Notes under the pieces: model-generated
The model's input: only the letters and a program-made list of their open reading frames with translations
What the model was told of the DNA's origin: nothing
Databases searched by the model: none
Program-made: the position numbers and the translations under genes
Shown: positions 26,135 through 38,008 of the stretch, one piece after another
Layout: every line of letters begins with the position of its first letter
How positions within the stretch are numbered: the stretch's first letter is position 1
Assembly (NCBI RefSeq): GCF_033807715.1
Contig: NC_084597.1
Span: forward strand, 11,162,843-11,226,842
DNA: 64,000 bases
From: Cololabis saira
Taxonomy: Eukaryota; Chordata; Actinopteri; Beloniformes; Belonidae
Reading direction: 5' to 3'

Positions 26135-26283
26135 GTGGGGATAGTGTCTTATGGTAAAACTGTGAGCCACCTCGTCAACCTGAGCCAGTTTGACAACACT
26201 GGTGAGCTGGTTAAGTTTGTGGAGAAACTTCCTCAACACACCGGCATCAAGACCAACACTTTCCTTGCCGTGGAAACAGCCAG
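26135..26283 (+). CDS. itga1: itga1 exon 7: I domain with MIDAS threonine
   Basis: The exon reads VGIVSYGKTVSHLVNLSQFD, then NTGELVKFVEKLPQHTGIKT, then NTFLAVETAR. TNT supplies the MIDAS threonine. The position occupied by Arg218 of mammalian alpha-1 (GRQT) reads GIKT here, so isoleucine replaces arginine; the TNTF part resembles alpha-2. The acceptor is formed by a TG repeat followed by cttccag. The exon is 149 nt, so skipping it would shift the frame. Confidence 0.95.
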
Positions 26284-26362
26284 GTACTGAGCAGAGGCTA
26301 ACACCTCGTCTAGAGGTCACAGTTGGCTGGAAACACACAGTATCTAAAAGGTGTATCATTAC

Positions 26363-28361
26363 CAGAGATGTCAAAAGTATTCACATTCATTACTCAGGTA
26401 GAAGTATAGATACTAGAGTTTAAAAATACTCCTGTAGAAGTTGAAGTATCATCTCAGGTTTTTTAACTCGAGTAAAAGTATAAAAGTACTGGTTTCAAAA
26501 CTACTTAAAGTATAAAAGTAAAAGTAATGTAAGGGGGGAAAAAGCCAACTTTATTTCCTAATCAATTTATCATTGATTATTGGCTGTAAAAGTGTGAAAA
26601 GTGTATATGCACACTTATGTTTATTAGATAGTGCATGCTTGTTCAGGTGCTGTTGCTCCACTTGTCTAATATGAGGAACATTATCTTGATTTAATGGGGA
26701 TAAATTATCTGAAAATGTTAAGTCAACTTGAAGAATAACAGGTTTAGGAATAGGGATATTTTTACACTGTGGGAAGCATCATGATCATAAAAGGAATACC
26801 AATCAGAGGTGTCAAAAGTATTCAAATTCATTACTCAGGTAGAAGTATAGATACTAGCGTTTAAAAATACTTAAAGTATAAAAGTAAAAGTAATGTAAGG
26901 GGGAAAAAAGCCATTAAGGACAAAAGCCATTGAAAATGAATGCGTCTTAGTATAATGCAAATATATTAAAGAATCATATATGTGTACTATTGAGTATTAA
27001 CATGTGTTTCAGAGAGCAGGAGATATGATGACTAGTTGCCTATAAGTATTGTAATGGTGCAAAAAGTCAAACTTCAGAGGCATGTTATCATTTATCCTAA
27101 CCTTTATTGGAATGTACATCCAAGTTTAGTTGCAGGAATCTGAGGGAACGGATGTAAGAACAAAACTGGACAAGAACATCTGAAACAACCACAACCAAAT
27201 TCACCCTATCCGGATGGAGCAATTTAACTGGATAGTTTTTTTTTAAAGGCCGAAATGAAATAGAGTAGAATAGAATAGAATAAAATAGAAAGCCTTTATT
27301 ATCATTGTACAGGTACAGTGAAATTAGGCAGCAGCTCCGTCGAAGTGCACACATGCAAAGACAATGCAAACAAGGAAACATAAATATATACAGAGCCGCC
27401 TGGGAGATTTGCGAGGCCCTGTGCGAAATGGCGGGGGGGGGGGCCCTTGCGCGTGAAATTTTTGGGTTTTTCGGGTCGGATTGAGTGTCTATATGTGCAA
27501 TTTTAACTCTCCAATTAGTAAAATACTGGATACCTTCCCCTGCCTCATCATCATCTCTTGCCTTGACGTGGGGCCCCACGGCTGCTTGAGATCGATGATT
27601 TTTGTAACAAATTTATCAAACGAGCCTTTCAGAGAGGCATTAAACTCTTCCATTTTCTTTAGTTTTTTTCTTTTTTCATCCCCTGATGGAAATTTTCTGA
27701 ATCTGTCTCGTTCTCTCGACATTGTGTAACAGTTTGTTCCAACTCCACCGTCTGGATCAGAGCAGCTTGTGTCTGCGCTTGGTCTGATCAGTTGTATGGA
27801 ACAACAGACACGCGCATCATTGCACATATATTTATTGATATGCACAGACTAGTACACATTTAGGTCTGTAATGGAACGCGTCTGTTGATATTCATAAGGG
27901 AAAAAACGAAAAAAAAAAAAGAAAAAAAAAGAAAAAATTAAAAAAATTGAAAAACGGCCCATAGCGCGAGGCCCCTTGGGGCGCGAGGCCCCGTGCGGTC
28001 GCACGGTTCGCACACCCCTTGCGGCGGCCCTGAATATATATATATATATATATATATACACACTATAAACAAGAGTGAATGGGAGGATGAAAATGTACAT
28101 GAATGGGTGGGGGGATATTGCACTTAAATGGATGGAAAAATAATAATATTGCCCTTGAAAGGATGGGAGTATTGCACATCAATAGTAACAAGGCTGTTTT
28201 TAAAATGTAAGGAGTAAAAAGTACAGATAATTGTGTGAAAATGTAAGGAGTAAAAGTAAAAAGTCGTCTGAAAAATAATTACTCCAGTGAAGTATAGATA
28301 ACCAAAATTTCTACTTAAGTAAGGTAACAAAGTATTTGTACTTCGTTACTTGACACCTCTG
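26363..28361 (-). mobile_element. hAT MITE, CAGAGGTGTCAA family (copy 2), with nested insertions
   Basis: Exact duplications ATCATTAC at 26355-26362 and 28362-28369 flank cagagatgtcaaaag and cttgacacctctg. A second start of the same family (cagaggtgtcaaaagtattc) appears at 26802, indicating a nested or partly duplicated copy. A LINE-tail-like piece (tttattatcattgtacaggt, near 27294) and a ZMYM-type hAT element are inserted inside. Confidence 0.85.
27391..28032 (-). mobile_element. hAT element with transposase N-terminal fragment (copy 3)
   Basis: Ends cagagccgcctggg and cttgcggcggccctg lie between AATATATA duplications (27383-27390 and 28033-28040). The minus-strand frame MSRERDRFRKFPSGDEKRKK starts at about 27723. 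It lies inside the 26363-28361 element, so it is younger. Confidence 0.88.
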
Positions 28362-28432
28362 ATCATTACGTACTTGATCTTGGATGGAATGTTATCTTTC
28401 ACCGTCCTTTTTTCTCATTTTGTGCAAATCAG

Positions 28433-28583
28433 GAAGGAGGCCTTTATGCTGGAGCGAGGTGCAAGACCTGGGATGAAGAAAGTGATGGTGATTGTGACGG
28501 ATGGAGAGTCACATGACTCCCACGATCTACCCAGGGTCATCGACAACTGTGAGAAGGACGGTATCGAGAGGTTTGGCATCGCT
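28433..28583 (+). CDS. itga1: itga1 exon 8: I domain with MIDAS aspartate
   Basis: The exon reads [20 protein letters not shown], then [20 protein letters not shown], then [16 protein letters not shown] gives the last MIDAS aspartate. The donor is gct|gtgggt, which keeps phase 0 and restores the family sequence IAVLG with exon 9. A gtacaa donor 4 nt further on would shift the frame and was not chosen. A hAT element ends 71 bp upstream. Confidence 0.94.
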
Positions 28584-28856
28584 GTGGGTACAATTGTCTC
28601 TTACTTTTTTTTGGTCAACAGTCTTGTAACCTGCATTTATGCATTTTGGCTTTCATAGTTACGGTATCAAAGTATATTTTTTTATTTTGACATGCAGACA
28701 TTTTTAATATCCATTGCAACTGTGAAATGTATGGAAAATATTCAACTCCATCTTTAAGAGATATGTGGTTAGCTTAATTATCAACGTGATCGATGACATT
28801 GCTGATCATTAGTATACATTTCTGAATATATAATAACAGTTTATTGTTGTTTTCAG

Positions 28857-29031
28857 GTTTTGGGAGACTATGGCCGTCAGAACAAAAGTGCAGCGGACGT
28901 TCATAAGTTTATCAGAGAAATCGAAAACATTTCCAGTCAGCCGTTGCAAGATCACTTCTTCAACGTGTCCGATGAGCTCGCTTTGGTGCACATAGTGGAT
29001 ACGCTGGGCAGCAAGATTTTTGCCTTGGAAG
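28857..29031 (+). CDS. itga1: itga1 exon 9: end of I domain (alpha-C helix region)
   Basis: The exon reads [20 protein letters not shown], then [20 protein letters not shown], then [25 protein letters not shown] corresponds to the alpha-C helix of collagen-binding I domains (GSYNRGN in alpha-1); the tyrosine and arginine are kept. [12 protein letters not shown] is the conserved end of the domain. The donor is gtaaac and the last codon (A) is split. Confidence 0.96.
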
Positions 29032-30051
29032 GTAAACGCATTTAAAAAAAAGGTTGTATGAACATAAGAGGATTTGGGCCACTGAAGAAACAAAATAGCA
29101 TTCTGACTTTAAAGTCAGAATTCAGACTTTTTTCAGAAACCTAAAACAAACAAAACAATTTTAAGGAGGATTTTTTTTTATTTCTAAAAAAAAGTCAGAA
29201 TTCTGACTTTTTTCAGAAACCTAAAACAAACAAAACTATTTTAAGGAGGATTTTTTTTTATTTTAAAAAAAAAGTCAGAATTCTGACTTTTTTCAGAAAC
29301 CTAAAACAAACAAAACAATTTTAAGGAGGATTTTTTTTTATTTCTAAAAAAAAGTCAGACTTTTTTCTCAGAAATTCAATGTTTTTTCTTCAGTAGCCCT
29401 AATCCTCTTCCATACGTACGTTTGTTGTCTACCCTGATTTTGATAAGGATATGATTTGATGTGATAATCATCTATTGTGTAGCAAGGCTTAGGGATTCTG
29501 TATATTTACAAATGAAACAAAGCAGGTGAGAAAAAACAAGAAATATCTTGGATACATACTTTTAGCAATAAAATGAAAGAAGCAGCATTTTTATGTATTT
29601 ATTTTTTTGTTTCTTCTTTGCATTTCTCATATTGTCCCAAACTTGACTGATTTGGATTGTGACGGGCAGGTGATTGTTTGGTCCATCCGTTTTATTAATG
29701 TCTATTACAGATCCATCAGATCAACCAAGTTGATCAGATAGAATCAAACCCTTATACATCTCAAACTCTCATGAAGTTTTTTTTTTTTTTTTTTGACTCA
29801 GAAAACCCTTTCAATGTCTTTGTCCACAGCTAAATCCCAGTGTAGCCCCAGTACACTCACTGGTGTGCCTTAAACACAAACACTGTATTGTAGGCTGGAG
29901 TCTGGCGGGAGGGTTTCCTCTTTTTGATGTGATCTCAAGAATCAGTAAAAATCTGACCCTGAGATGCTCATTTATGACTTTGCAAACCAAAGAGTGGTTT
30001 GATATAATTATTTACAATATTACAAGTAGCTTCCTTTTTTAAGTTTATTAA
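29032..30051. other. itga1 intron 9, first part
   Basis: Contains the 80-bp tandem repeat (29108-29360). The rest is AT-rich intronic sequence. Confidence 0.5.
29108..29360. repeat. 80-bp tandem repeat, three copies
   Basis: The unit contains aagtcagaattctgactttt and ttaaggaggattttt; starts at 29161, 29241 and 29321 give an exact 80-bp period. The aagtcagaattctgactt core is itself palindromic. Confidence 0.9.
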
Positions 30052-30876
30052 AGGTATTGTGACATCATTTTTAACATGCTTTTAACACTATTAAAAGTCT
30101 TGGCCAACATCCCTCAAATGTGTCTAAAAGAGTGTAACAAGAAAAACTTCACTCTAGTACTCCATTCCTGGCTTTTTATTACAGTGTTTTTTTGCGCCGT
30201 GAAAAACGCTTCCTTTCCCCCCTTTCCTGTCAATCATTCCCCCGCTCCTCCTCCAAACCTCCTCCTCCTCCAACCATACGCTCACAGCGGCGTCGGAGAA
30301 TTAAGCCGGGAGCGACAGGCGAAGCATGCACGGAAAAGCAGGAGGGCGAAGCAGACAGTCCACAGCAAACAATCATAAAAATAAAGGCATGCAAGCAGCA
30401 GTGTCCCCTTATCTTAAGTCCAGTCAGTGGCCGCGGGTCTTTTTTGCAGTTGTCCTCCGGTGATTAGAACAAAAGAGGCTCTAAACAGCTCCGTGTTAAG
30501 CCTCTTTTATGGTTCCGCGTTAAATCAACGCAGAGCCTACGCCGTAGGGTTCAGCGTACGGTGCGCGTCGCCGCGTAACCCTACGCCGTAGGCTCTGCGT
30601 CGGTGTAACGCGGAACCATAAATCAGCCTTTATGGTGCGCTGGAGAGGAGAGGAGACAGGGAGCTGGGTGGAGGGGGCGGTGATTTAGCGGGTCGTTACG
30701 TAACGGCCCGCCACCAAACCAGATGCGCCGTTTTTGCATAGTTATGCGGAAAATCCCAGAAAGCACACAATACACTGAATGTTAAAAGTTTGTTGTTTTT
30801 TGGGTGTAATTGATGTCAAGACACCCAACAAAACACAAAAAATCAAGAAAAATTTGTTTTTCATGTCACAATCCCT
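30052..30876. mobile_element. TTAA-flanked Kolobok-like element with nested MITE
   Basis: TTAA (30048-30051, 30877-30880) flanks aggtattgtgacat and atgtcacaatccct, which are inverted repeats. The GC-rich interior holds the palindromic MITE 30499-30630. It ends 79 bp before exon 10. Confidence 0.8.
30499..30630. mobile_element. GC-rich palindromic MITE (copy 3)
   Basis: The hairpin runs from ttttatggttccgcgttaaa to taacgcggaaccataaa, with gcctacgccgtaggg and ccctacgccgtaggc inside. Confidence 0.82.
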
Positions 30877-30955
30877 TTAATGTGCTTTTAATCCTGTAGT
30901 TAAACCGTATTCTGATAACCAAATATTAACGTGATTTATTTTATTTCCATTATAG

Positions 30956-31029
30956 CTACAACTGGTAATTATACTTCGTCCTTTGAGATGGAGATGTCCC
31001 AAACTGGCTTCAGTGCGCACACCACCACG
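30956..31029 (+). CDS. itga1: itga1 exon 10: return to beta-propeller
   Basis: The exon reads TTGNYTSSFEMEMSQTGFSA followed by HTTT, with acceptor ttatag and donor gtaagt. FEMEMSQTGFSAH is the most specific signature for integrin alpha-1 in the window. A Kolobok-like element ends 79 bp upstream. The exon ends in phase 0. Confidence 0.95.
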
Positions 31030-31195
31030 GTAAGTCCAGATACGATAATCTGTGTGATCGATAAACAGATACCACATTTGCGAAGCAGAACATCCAACTA
31101 ACTCTTGTTTCATAGAATCAGAAATAGCCAGAAAGAAAGAAACGAAAGTAAAGTGGGCTAGTGATATCTTTAGATCAGAGTTTGCTTGTAGGCAC

Positions 31196-32111
31196 TAGGA
31201 ATGGGCGATATTTTACCGTTCACAATACCGTCAAAAAAGTTCCCCACGGTAAGAATTTGTCATCTCGCGGTAAAAATGATAAATTCCTGTTGATGAAGTT
31301 TTTGTGTAAAGTTGATTTATGGTTCTGTGTTAAATCCACGCACAACGTACATGAAGGAAGGAAGGAAGGAAGGAAGGAAGGAAGGAAGGAAGGAAGGAAG
31401 GAAGGAAGGAAGGAAGGGAAAAAAGAAGGAAGGAAGGAAGGAAGGAAGGAAGGAAGGAAGGAAGGAAGGAAGGAAGGAAGGAAGGAAGGAAGGAAGGAAG
31501 GAAGGAAGGAAGGAAGGAAGGAAGGAAGGAAGGAAGGGAAAAAGGAAGGAAGGAAGGAAGGGAAAAAAGAAGGAAGGAAGGAAAGAAGGAAGGAAGGGAA
31601 AAAAGAAGGAAGGAAGGAAGGAAGGAAGGAAGGAAGGAAGGAAGGAAGGGAAAAAAGAAGGAAGGAAGGAAGGAAGGAAGGAAGGAAGGAAGGAAGGAAG
31701 GGAAAAAAGAAGGAAGGAAGGAAGGAAGGAAGGAAGGAAGGAAGGAAGGAAGGAAGGAAGGAAGGAAGGAAGGGAAAAAGGAAGGAAGAAAGAGAAGAAG
31801 GAAGGAGAGAGCAGGAGGAAAGAAGGAAGGAAGGAAGGAAAGAAGGGAAAAAAGAAGGAAGGAAGGAAAGAAGGAAGGAAGGGAAAAAAGAAGGAAGGAA
31901 GGGAAAAAAGAAGGAAGGAAGGAAGGGAAAAAAGAAGGAAGGAAGGAAGGAGGGAAGGAAGGAAGGAAGGAAGGAAGGAAGGAAGGAAGGAAGGAAGGAA
32001 GGAAGGAAGGAAGGGAAGAAGGAAGGAGAGAGCAGGAGGAAAGAAGGAAGGAAGGAAGGAAGGAAGGAAGGAAGGAAGGAAGGAAGGAAGGAAGGAAGGA
32101 AGGAAATTAGC

Positions 32112-32200
<89 letters not shown>

Positions 32201-32363
32201 GAGGTTTTTGTGTATCAAACATGGCAGATCTGAGAGCGAGATAGATTTATAGTTAAAAAGGTGGAGTTGAATTGGTATTTTTTTTATCCTCATTTTTATC
32301 GTTATCGGGATAAATGCCAGAAATTATCCTGATACTTTTTTTAGTCCATACCGCCCATCCCTA
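31196..32363 (+). mobile_element. hAT element carrying a GGAA array (copy 2, complete)
   Basis: Exact duplications GTAGGCAC (31188-31195 and 32364-32371) flank taggaatgggcga and ataccgcccatccc-ta ends. Inside, half of the GC-rich MITE sequence (gatttatggttctgtgttaaatc) leads straight into the array. This copy shows the full structure that the 23534 copy has lost. Confidence 0.9.
31352..32198 (+). repeat. 0.85-kb polypurine array (GGAA)n then (GAAA)n
   Basis: GGAA units interrupted by gggaaaaaagaagg blocks change to GAAA at about 32113. The same order as at 23691-25461 shows a common origin. Long EGRK/LPSF frames here are artefacts. Confidence 0.96.
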
Positions 32364-32884
32364 GTAGGCACGTCACCATATCTGCAGTGTTATTTGTGGC
32401 TCTTCAGCCTTTTTGGTGACTCACCTTACTCAGTACATTACAGTCATGTTGGTGCTGTTTTACTCAAGCGAAACTAAAGGGTCAAACAAGAAATGATTAA
32501 GGCGCTTGAATCGGACGATGGCTGATTTTCGCCCTCTCACACCCTTCTTCAGCTCCTAGTGGAGTATTTCCTGCGTTTGTTTAAAGCAAGCAGGCTCCTT
32601 TTTCTTCCTGGGCCTGACTCATGTTTAATCACATTTTGTCACTCTGTACACTGTGTCTGTGTCTGGGGTCATTCTCTTAACTTAAAATAACCAGACATCC
32701 TGAGTTGTGTGACTGAAGACTAAACATGTGACAACATGCTTTAAAGGTCACAGAAGGAAAAACTATGACTTCGATTTGACTGCAGTAACTGCATTTACAT
32801 CCACAGAACGAGAAAAACTGCATCCTCTCGAACCATCTCTGAATGCTTGCTGAACTCTTGCTGAACATTTTAACATTTTTAAAC
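32364..32884. other. itga1 intron 10, spacer
   Basis: Unremarkable intronic sequence between two elements. Confidence 0.45.
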
Positions 32885-33660
32885 TACGACGGAGTATTAG
32901 GGCCAAACTAAGACAAAAAAAAATTACGAGAATAAAGTCGTAATATTTTGAGAATAAAGTCGTAATATTACAAGAATAAAGTTGTAATATATTATAAATA
33001 TATAAATATAACTTCACAAGATGCTCAATATTCTTCATTTTAACACAGGGAGAAGATGCTCTTCCTGTTAGAGTTCTCATAAATTACCACTTTATTTTCA
33101 TAATATTACGACTTTATTCTCATAAATTACCACTTTATTCTCGTAATGTTACCACTTTATTCTCGGAATTTTACGACTTTATTCTCTGAATTTTACGACT
33201 TTATTCTCGTAATTTTACGACTTTATTCTCATAATATTACGACTTTATTCTCATAATATTACAACTTTATTCTATTACGACTTTATTCTATTACGACTTT
33301 ATTCTCGCAATATTACGACTTTATTCTCGTAATTTTACCACTTTATTCTCGTAATATTACGACTTTATTCTCGTAATGTTACGACTTTATTCTTGTAATT
33401 TTACGACTTTATTCTAGTAATATTACGACTTTATTCTCATAATATTACGATTTTATTCTATTACGGCTTTATTCTCGCAACATTACGACTTTATTCTCAT
33501 AATTTTTACGACTTTATTCTCATTATATTACGACTTTATTCTCGCAACATTACGACTTTATTCTCACAATTTTTACGACTTTATTCTCATTACATTATGA
33601 CTTTATTCTCGTAATTTCCCAAAATGTTTTGTCTTAGTTTGGCCCTAATACTCCGTCGTA
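32885..33660. mobile_element. 6-bp-TSD element, TACGACGGAGTATTAGGGCC family (copy 1)
   Basis: The left end tacgacggagtattagggcc and its complement at the right end are flanked by TTAAAC (32879-32884 and 33661-33666). The interior is dominated by ttacgactttattctcgtaa repeats of about 21 bp. No coding potential was seen. Confidence 0.85.
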
Positions 33661-34310
33661 TTAAACAGACATACACATTGTATAAATATTTTACATTCTG
33701 TAAGGCTCATTGAACTGATGTTTAATGTTTATGACTTGATATTCATAAACATTTACTGATGTACTATACTGATTCACATATACTGAAGACATAAGAAGGA
33801 ATGGTAGCTGCGTTTGTGTTTAAAGTAAAGTAAAGATGTTTTTTTTATATATATATTTTTACTGGATTGTAATTCGGACATTTAAACCAAAAGCAGAAGC
33901 AGAAGATAGACATTTTTATAGAATAATCTGATCAGATCTGAGCGATGATGCTACATATTGTGTCCTGTGTGATTCAAGCCCACCCTATTACACTTTTTTT
34001 TGTGTGTGTCTGTGTTTTAATGTGGGTCATTCCACTATTTTATAACCTTACTTTACATATTTCCCTATGTATTGTATTCTCAATCTGTATTTATTTATTA
34101 TTATTTGTCAATCTGGTTTTATTTTATGGCTTATGGCCATGCTTGTTAGTACTGTAAGTTATCCTACTATTTCATTCACATAGTAACTTTCTGATCATTT
34201 TTAAACTGTTATGTATAATGATTAGTTTCAACCAATTACCAATATTCTGTTTTAGTAATAGTTTCAAAAACAATTTTACTAACAACATAGTACCATATAT
34301 ATATATATAT
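33661..34310. other. itga1 intron 10, spacer
   Basis: AT-rich intronic DNA ending in a TA repeat that served as the target for the next element. Confidence 0.45.
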
Positions 34311-34924
34311 TAGGGCTGGGTGATATGGACCAAAAGTCATATCTCGATATTTTCTAGCTGAATGGCGATACTCCATATATATTGATATTTTTTCTGTGCC
34401 ATAATTGGGGTTTCCCCCAAAGCATTATAGCATAGCATCTCTGTTAGCTTTGTTTTTTTCTGAAGCAAACCCTTAAAAAAACAGTCAGTTTTAATACAAA
34501 GTCTCGTGCCAAATGTCACACAGGTACCTTTGTTAACAGAGGTCTGCACAATATCAAAATGTATAAAACAAATGAAACAAAAATAAACTGCCTGCATATA
34601 TAGAATAAAAATGCTTCTTGAATAAAATAAAACAAATATCCCTTTCCTGCATAACAATTAAATTAAAATACACTGTGCAATTAATACAATGTAGACAGTA
34701 ACAGGCAGACTTTTCCACTGAGGTTGGAAGTTGTGCAAATAACAAAACATTTGTGCAAATCTCAAATAAGACATTCAAGTCAATTTGTCACAAAATAAGC
34801 TATATCAAAATCATAAAAAAAATAAAAATAAATTTAAATCGATATAAACGATATTGTCTCGTACCATATCGCGTTAGAAAATATATCGATATATATTAAA
34901 ATCTCGATCTATCGCCCAGCCCTA
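34311..34924. mobile_element. hAT MITE with TAGGGCTGGG termini
   Basis: Ends tagggctgggtgatatgg and tatcgcccagccc-ta are inverted; ATATATAT flanks both sides (34303-34310, 34925-34932). Because the target is a TA repeat, the duplication is less informative here. The interior is AT-rich with atatcg motifs. Confidence 0.78.
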
Positions 34925-35080
34925 ATATATATATATTTTTTTATATATATATACATATATATACATTTTTTTCTTGAAAGATATAACAAAAACAAAAAAA
35001 ACGTAATCACTTCTGTACAAAACTTGGACCCATGGTTGTGATAAATTGTCCCCTGACATCAGCTGTGCTGCCTCCCACAG

Positions 35081-35228
35081 GACGGCGTGTTACTGGGAGC
35101 AGTGGGAGCGTACAACTGGAACGGGACGGTGGTAATGGAGATTGGTGGAAAATCAGTTGACCCGGGAAAAACTCAGTTTTATGATCCAAACACGGAGGCC
35201 GGGTACGAAGGCCTGGCCGGATACCTTG
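35081..35228 (+). CDS. itga1: itga1 exon 11: beta-propeller
   Basis: The exon reads DGVLLGAVGAYNWNGTVVME and ends GYEGLAGYL with a split glycine. LGAVGAY.WNGTVV is the alpha-1 propeller consensus and contains the sequon NGT. The stretch between (IGGKSVDPGKTQFYDPNTEA) is the most divergent part relative to mammalian alpha-1. The donor is gtgagt. Confidence 0.95.
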
Positions 35229-35643
35229 GTGAGTTGACCCTGAGATGATGTTTGATCTGAATCTGTTACATCATACGTCACGCAGTACAATTATCTATAA
35301 TCAGGAACTAGAAATGAATTAGGGACAGAGTGCAGTTTGGAGGTATCCAGTGAAATATGAAGAATTAAGTGAATAACAACATGGATTGTAATTTTTATTG
35401 CTGAATTTGTTTCAGCAGCTCCCTTTTCATAGTTAAGTGTCTGTTTTTTTGTGTGTCTGTTAACATAGACAAATAGAAATTAGAGTTCAGTTAAAAGTTA
35501 CCTTTTATTTTATATCTCCTATTAAACATTTTATAAAATTAAAATGTTTTAATCATATGAGGGATGTTACATGAATCAGATCATGTCACACAGTTTAGTC
35601 TGAAGATGATTATTTTTTCTCAGTGGATCTTTATATATTGATT

Positions 35644-36564
35644 TACGACGGAGTATTAGGGCCAAACTAAGACAAAAAAAATGGAAATTATGAAAATAAA
35701 GTCATAATAATATCAGAATAAAGTCGTAAAATTACCAGAATAAAGTCAATTACGAAAATAAAGTCATAATAATATCAGAATAAAGTCGTAAAATTACCAG
35801 AATAAAGTCATAATGTTGCGAGAATAAAGTCGTAATATTACTTCACAAGATGCTCACTATTCCTCATTTTAACACAGGGAGAAGAAGCTGTTCCTGTTAG
35901 TTCTCATAAATTACCACTTTATTCTCGTATTTTTACGACTTTATTCTCGTAATTTTACGACTTTATTCTCATAATATTACCACTTTATTCTCGCAACATT
36001 ATGACTTTATTCTGGTAATATTACGACTTTATTCTCGCAACATTATGACTTTATTCTCGTAATTTTACGACTTTATTCTCATAATATTACCACTTTATTC
36101 TCGCAACATTATGACTTTATTCTCGTAATTTTACGACTTTATTCTCATAATATTACCACTTTATTCTCGCAACATTATGACTTTATTCTGGTAATATTAC
36201 GACTTTATTCTCGCAACATTATGACTTTATTCTCGTAATTTTACGACTTTATTCTCATAATATTACCACTTTATTCTCGCAACATTATGACTTTATTCTC
36301 GTAATTTTACGACTTTATTCTCATAATATTACCACTTTATTCTCGCAACATTATGACTTTATTCTCGTAATTTTACGATTTTATTCTCGTAATATTACCA
36401 CTTTATTCTCGTAATGTTACGACTTTATTCTCGTAATATTACGACTTTATTCTATTACCACTTTATTCTCATAATGTTATGACTTTATTCTTGTAATATT
36501 ACGACTTTATTCTCGTAATTTCCTATATTTCTTTTCCTCAGTTTGGCCCTAATACTCTTCCGTA
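35644..36564. mobile_element. 6-bp-TSD element, TACGACGGAGTATTAGGGCC family (copy 2)
   Basis: TTGATT (35638-35643 and 36565-36570) flanks the inverted ends. The internal array includes a higher-order block (ataatattaccactttattc, cgcaacattatgactttatt) repeated several times. Confidence 0.87.
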
Positions 36565-37172
36565 TTGATTTGTCTTTTCTATTTAAAAAAAAGCACATCA
36601 ACATGAACCGAGAAAGCTAAAAAAAACTCATCTAAGGGATTAAGTGAAATTCTACAGCTGCAAAATGATAATAAAAACACTTTGCTGTGTGGGGGAACAA
36701 GATAATGTATCTCTCTTACAGCAGATGCTTCTCTCTGTTTTCCTCTGTCTCATAAATAACATACACAGGCTCTCGTCTCTGTCATGTTGCCTTTTATGGC
36801 TGTTAAAGCAACCACAGCATCTTAATATCAAGTTATTTAATCAACATGTCATTTCACGGAGAACTGGTAGGTCCAGGCATTTGTACTGTAAACTCAGCTG
36901 TTGGCACATCCTCAAGCCTGATGACCGTACTGCAGCTTGCAGCGCTGCTGTGTGCTTTTCTGAGAGGATGAGTGTTCCTGCCAGTTTCCAGTGGTGTTTT
37001 AAAGTTTCCTCCACAGGCAGATATAAACAGAAGCCCAAAGGAGCATTTAAGAATATATCAGGCGGGGTGACTTCTTTTTCATTTTTCTAGTTGGCAACAT
37101 AATATATGACATGTTTTTTTCACACTTTCTAAATTATGTCTGTTTGTGTTGAATCCCGGAACATCATACAAC
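36565..37172. other. itga1 intron 11, spacer
   Basis: Intronic sequence. A 148-codon open frame at 36644-37090 has no splice context or family resemblance and was not accepted. Confidence 0.45.
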
Positions 37173-37978
37173 CAGTACTCGAGTTGTAAAAGAAAAATCA
37201 GGGGGGATGGTGGATTTTATCATATGGGGACAGATAATTTGTACTGATTACAAATAATATAATATATTACAAATAATAGCACTGACCAAAACACTGTTTT
37301 TTCACTTGAAATAAGTAGAAAAATCTGCCAGTACAAGATTTTTTTGCTAAATAAGAAGATAAATCTTGTTCCACTGGCAGATTTTCCTACTTATTTCAAG
37401 TGAAAATTTACTTAAAACAGGTGAAAATTGTCAAATAAGTTATTTTTCTGGTGTTATTTTTCTGGTGATACCACATTCATTGATGAAATGACATAAGGGA
37501 TCACTGCAAAAACTCAAAATCTTAACAAGAATATTTGTCTTATTTCTAGCTAAAATGTCTCATTTTAGTAAAAAAAATCTCATTACACTTAAAACAAGAC
37601 TCATCACTGGAAAAAACAACAATTTTCACCTGTTTCAAGTAGATTTTCACTTGAAATAAGTAGAAAAATCTGCCAGTGGAACAAGATTTTTTTTGCTTGT
37701 AATGAGAAGATAAATCTTGTCCCACTGGCAGATTTTTCTACTTATTTCAAGTGAAAATTTACTTGAAACAGGTGAAAATTGTCAAATAAGTTATTTTTCT
37801 GGTGTTATTTTTCTGGTGATGTCTCTAAATGTTGAAATAGCAGTAAAACCACATTCATTGATGAAATAACATAAGGGATGGAAAGGGGGGATGGCAGTTT
37901 TACAGGGGGGATGATTTTGACCGTTTTTATTTCAGGCGGGATGCCATCCCCCCTCATCCCCCCTCAACTCGAGTACTG
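37173..37978 (-). mobile_element. hAT MITE, CAGTACT family (copy B), at exon 12 acceptor
   Basis: CATACAAC (37165-37172, 37979-37986) flanks cagtactcgag and ctcgagtactg. The internal hairpin region is present twice, as a partial internal duplication. Only 30 bp separate its end from exon 12, and 8 of those are the duplication. Confidence 0.9.
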
Positions 37979-38008
37979 CATACAACATGTGAATGCTTCT
38001 ATTTCCAG

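Noticed and set aside
28584..28592. Alternative exon 8 donor ggtaca, 4 nt downstream
   Set aside because: It would shift the frame and destroy the conserved IAVLGDY junction.
31161..32293. Open frames of about 300-360 codons
   Set aside because: Same GGAA/GAAA artefact inside a hAT element.
36644..37090. 148-codon plus-strand frame in intron 11
   Set aside because: No family resemblance and no exon-like borders; itga1 reads continuously from exon 11 to exon 12 without it.
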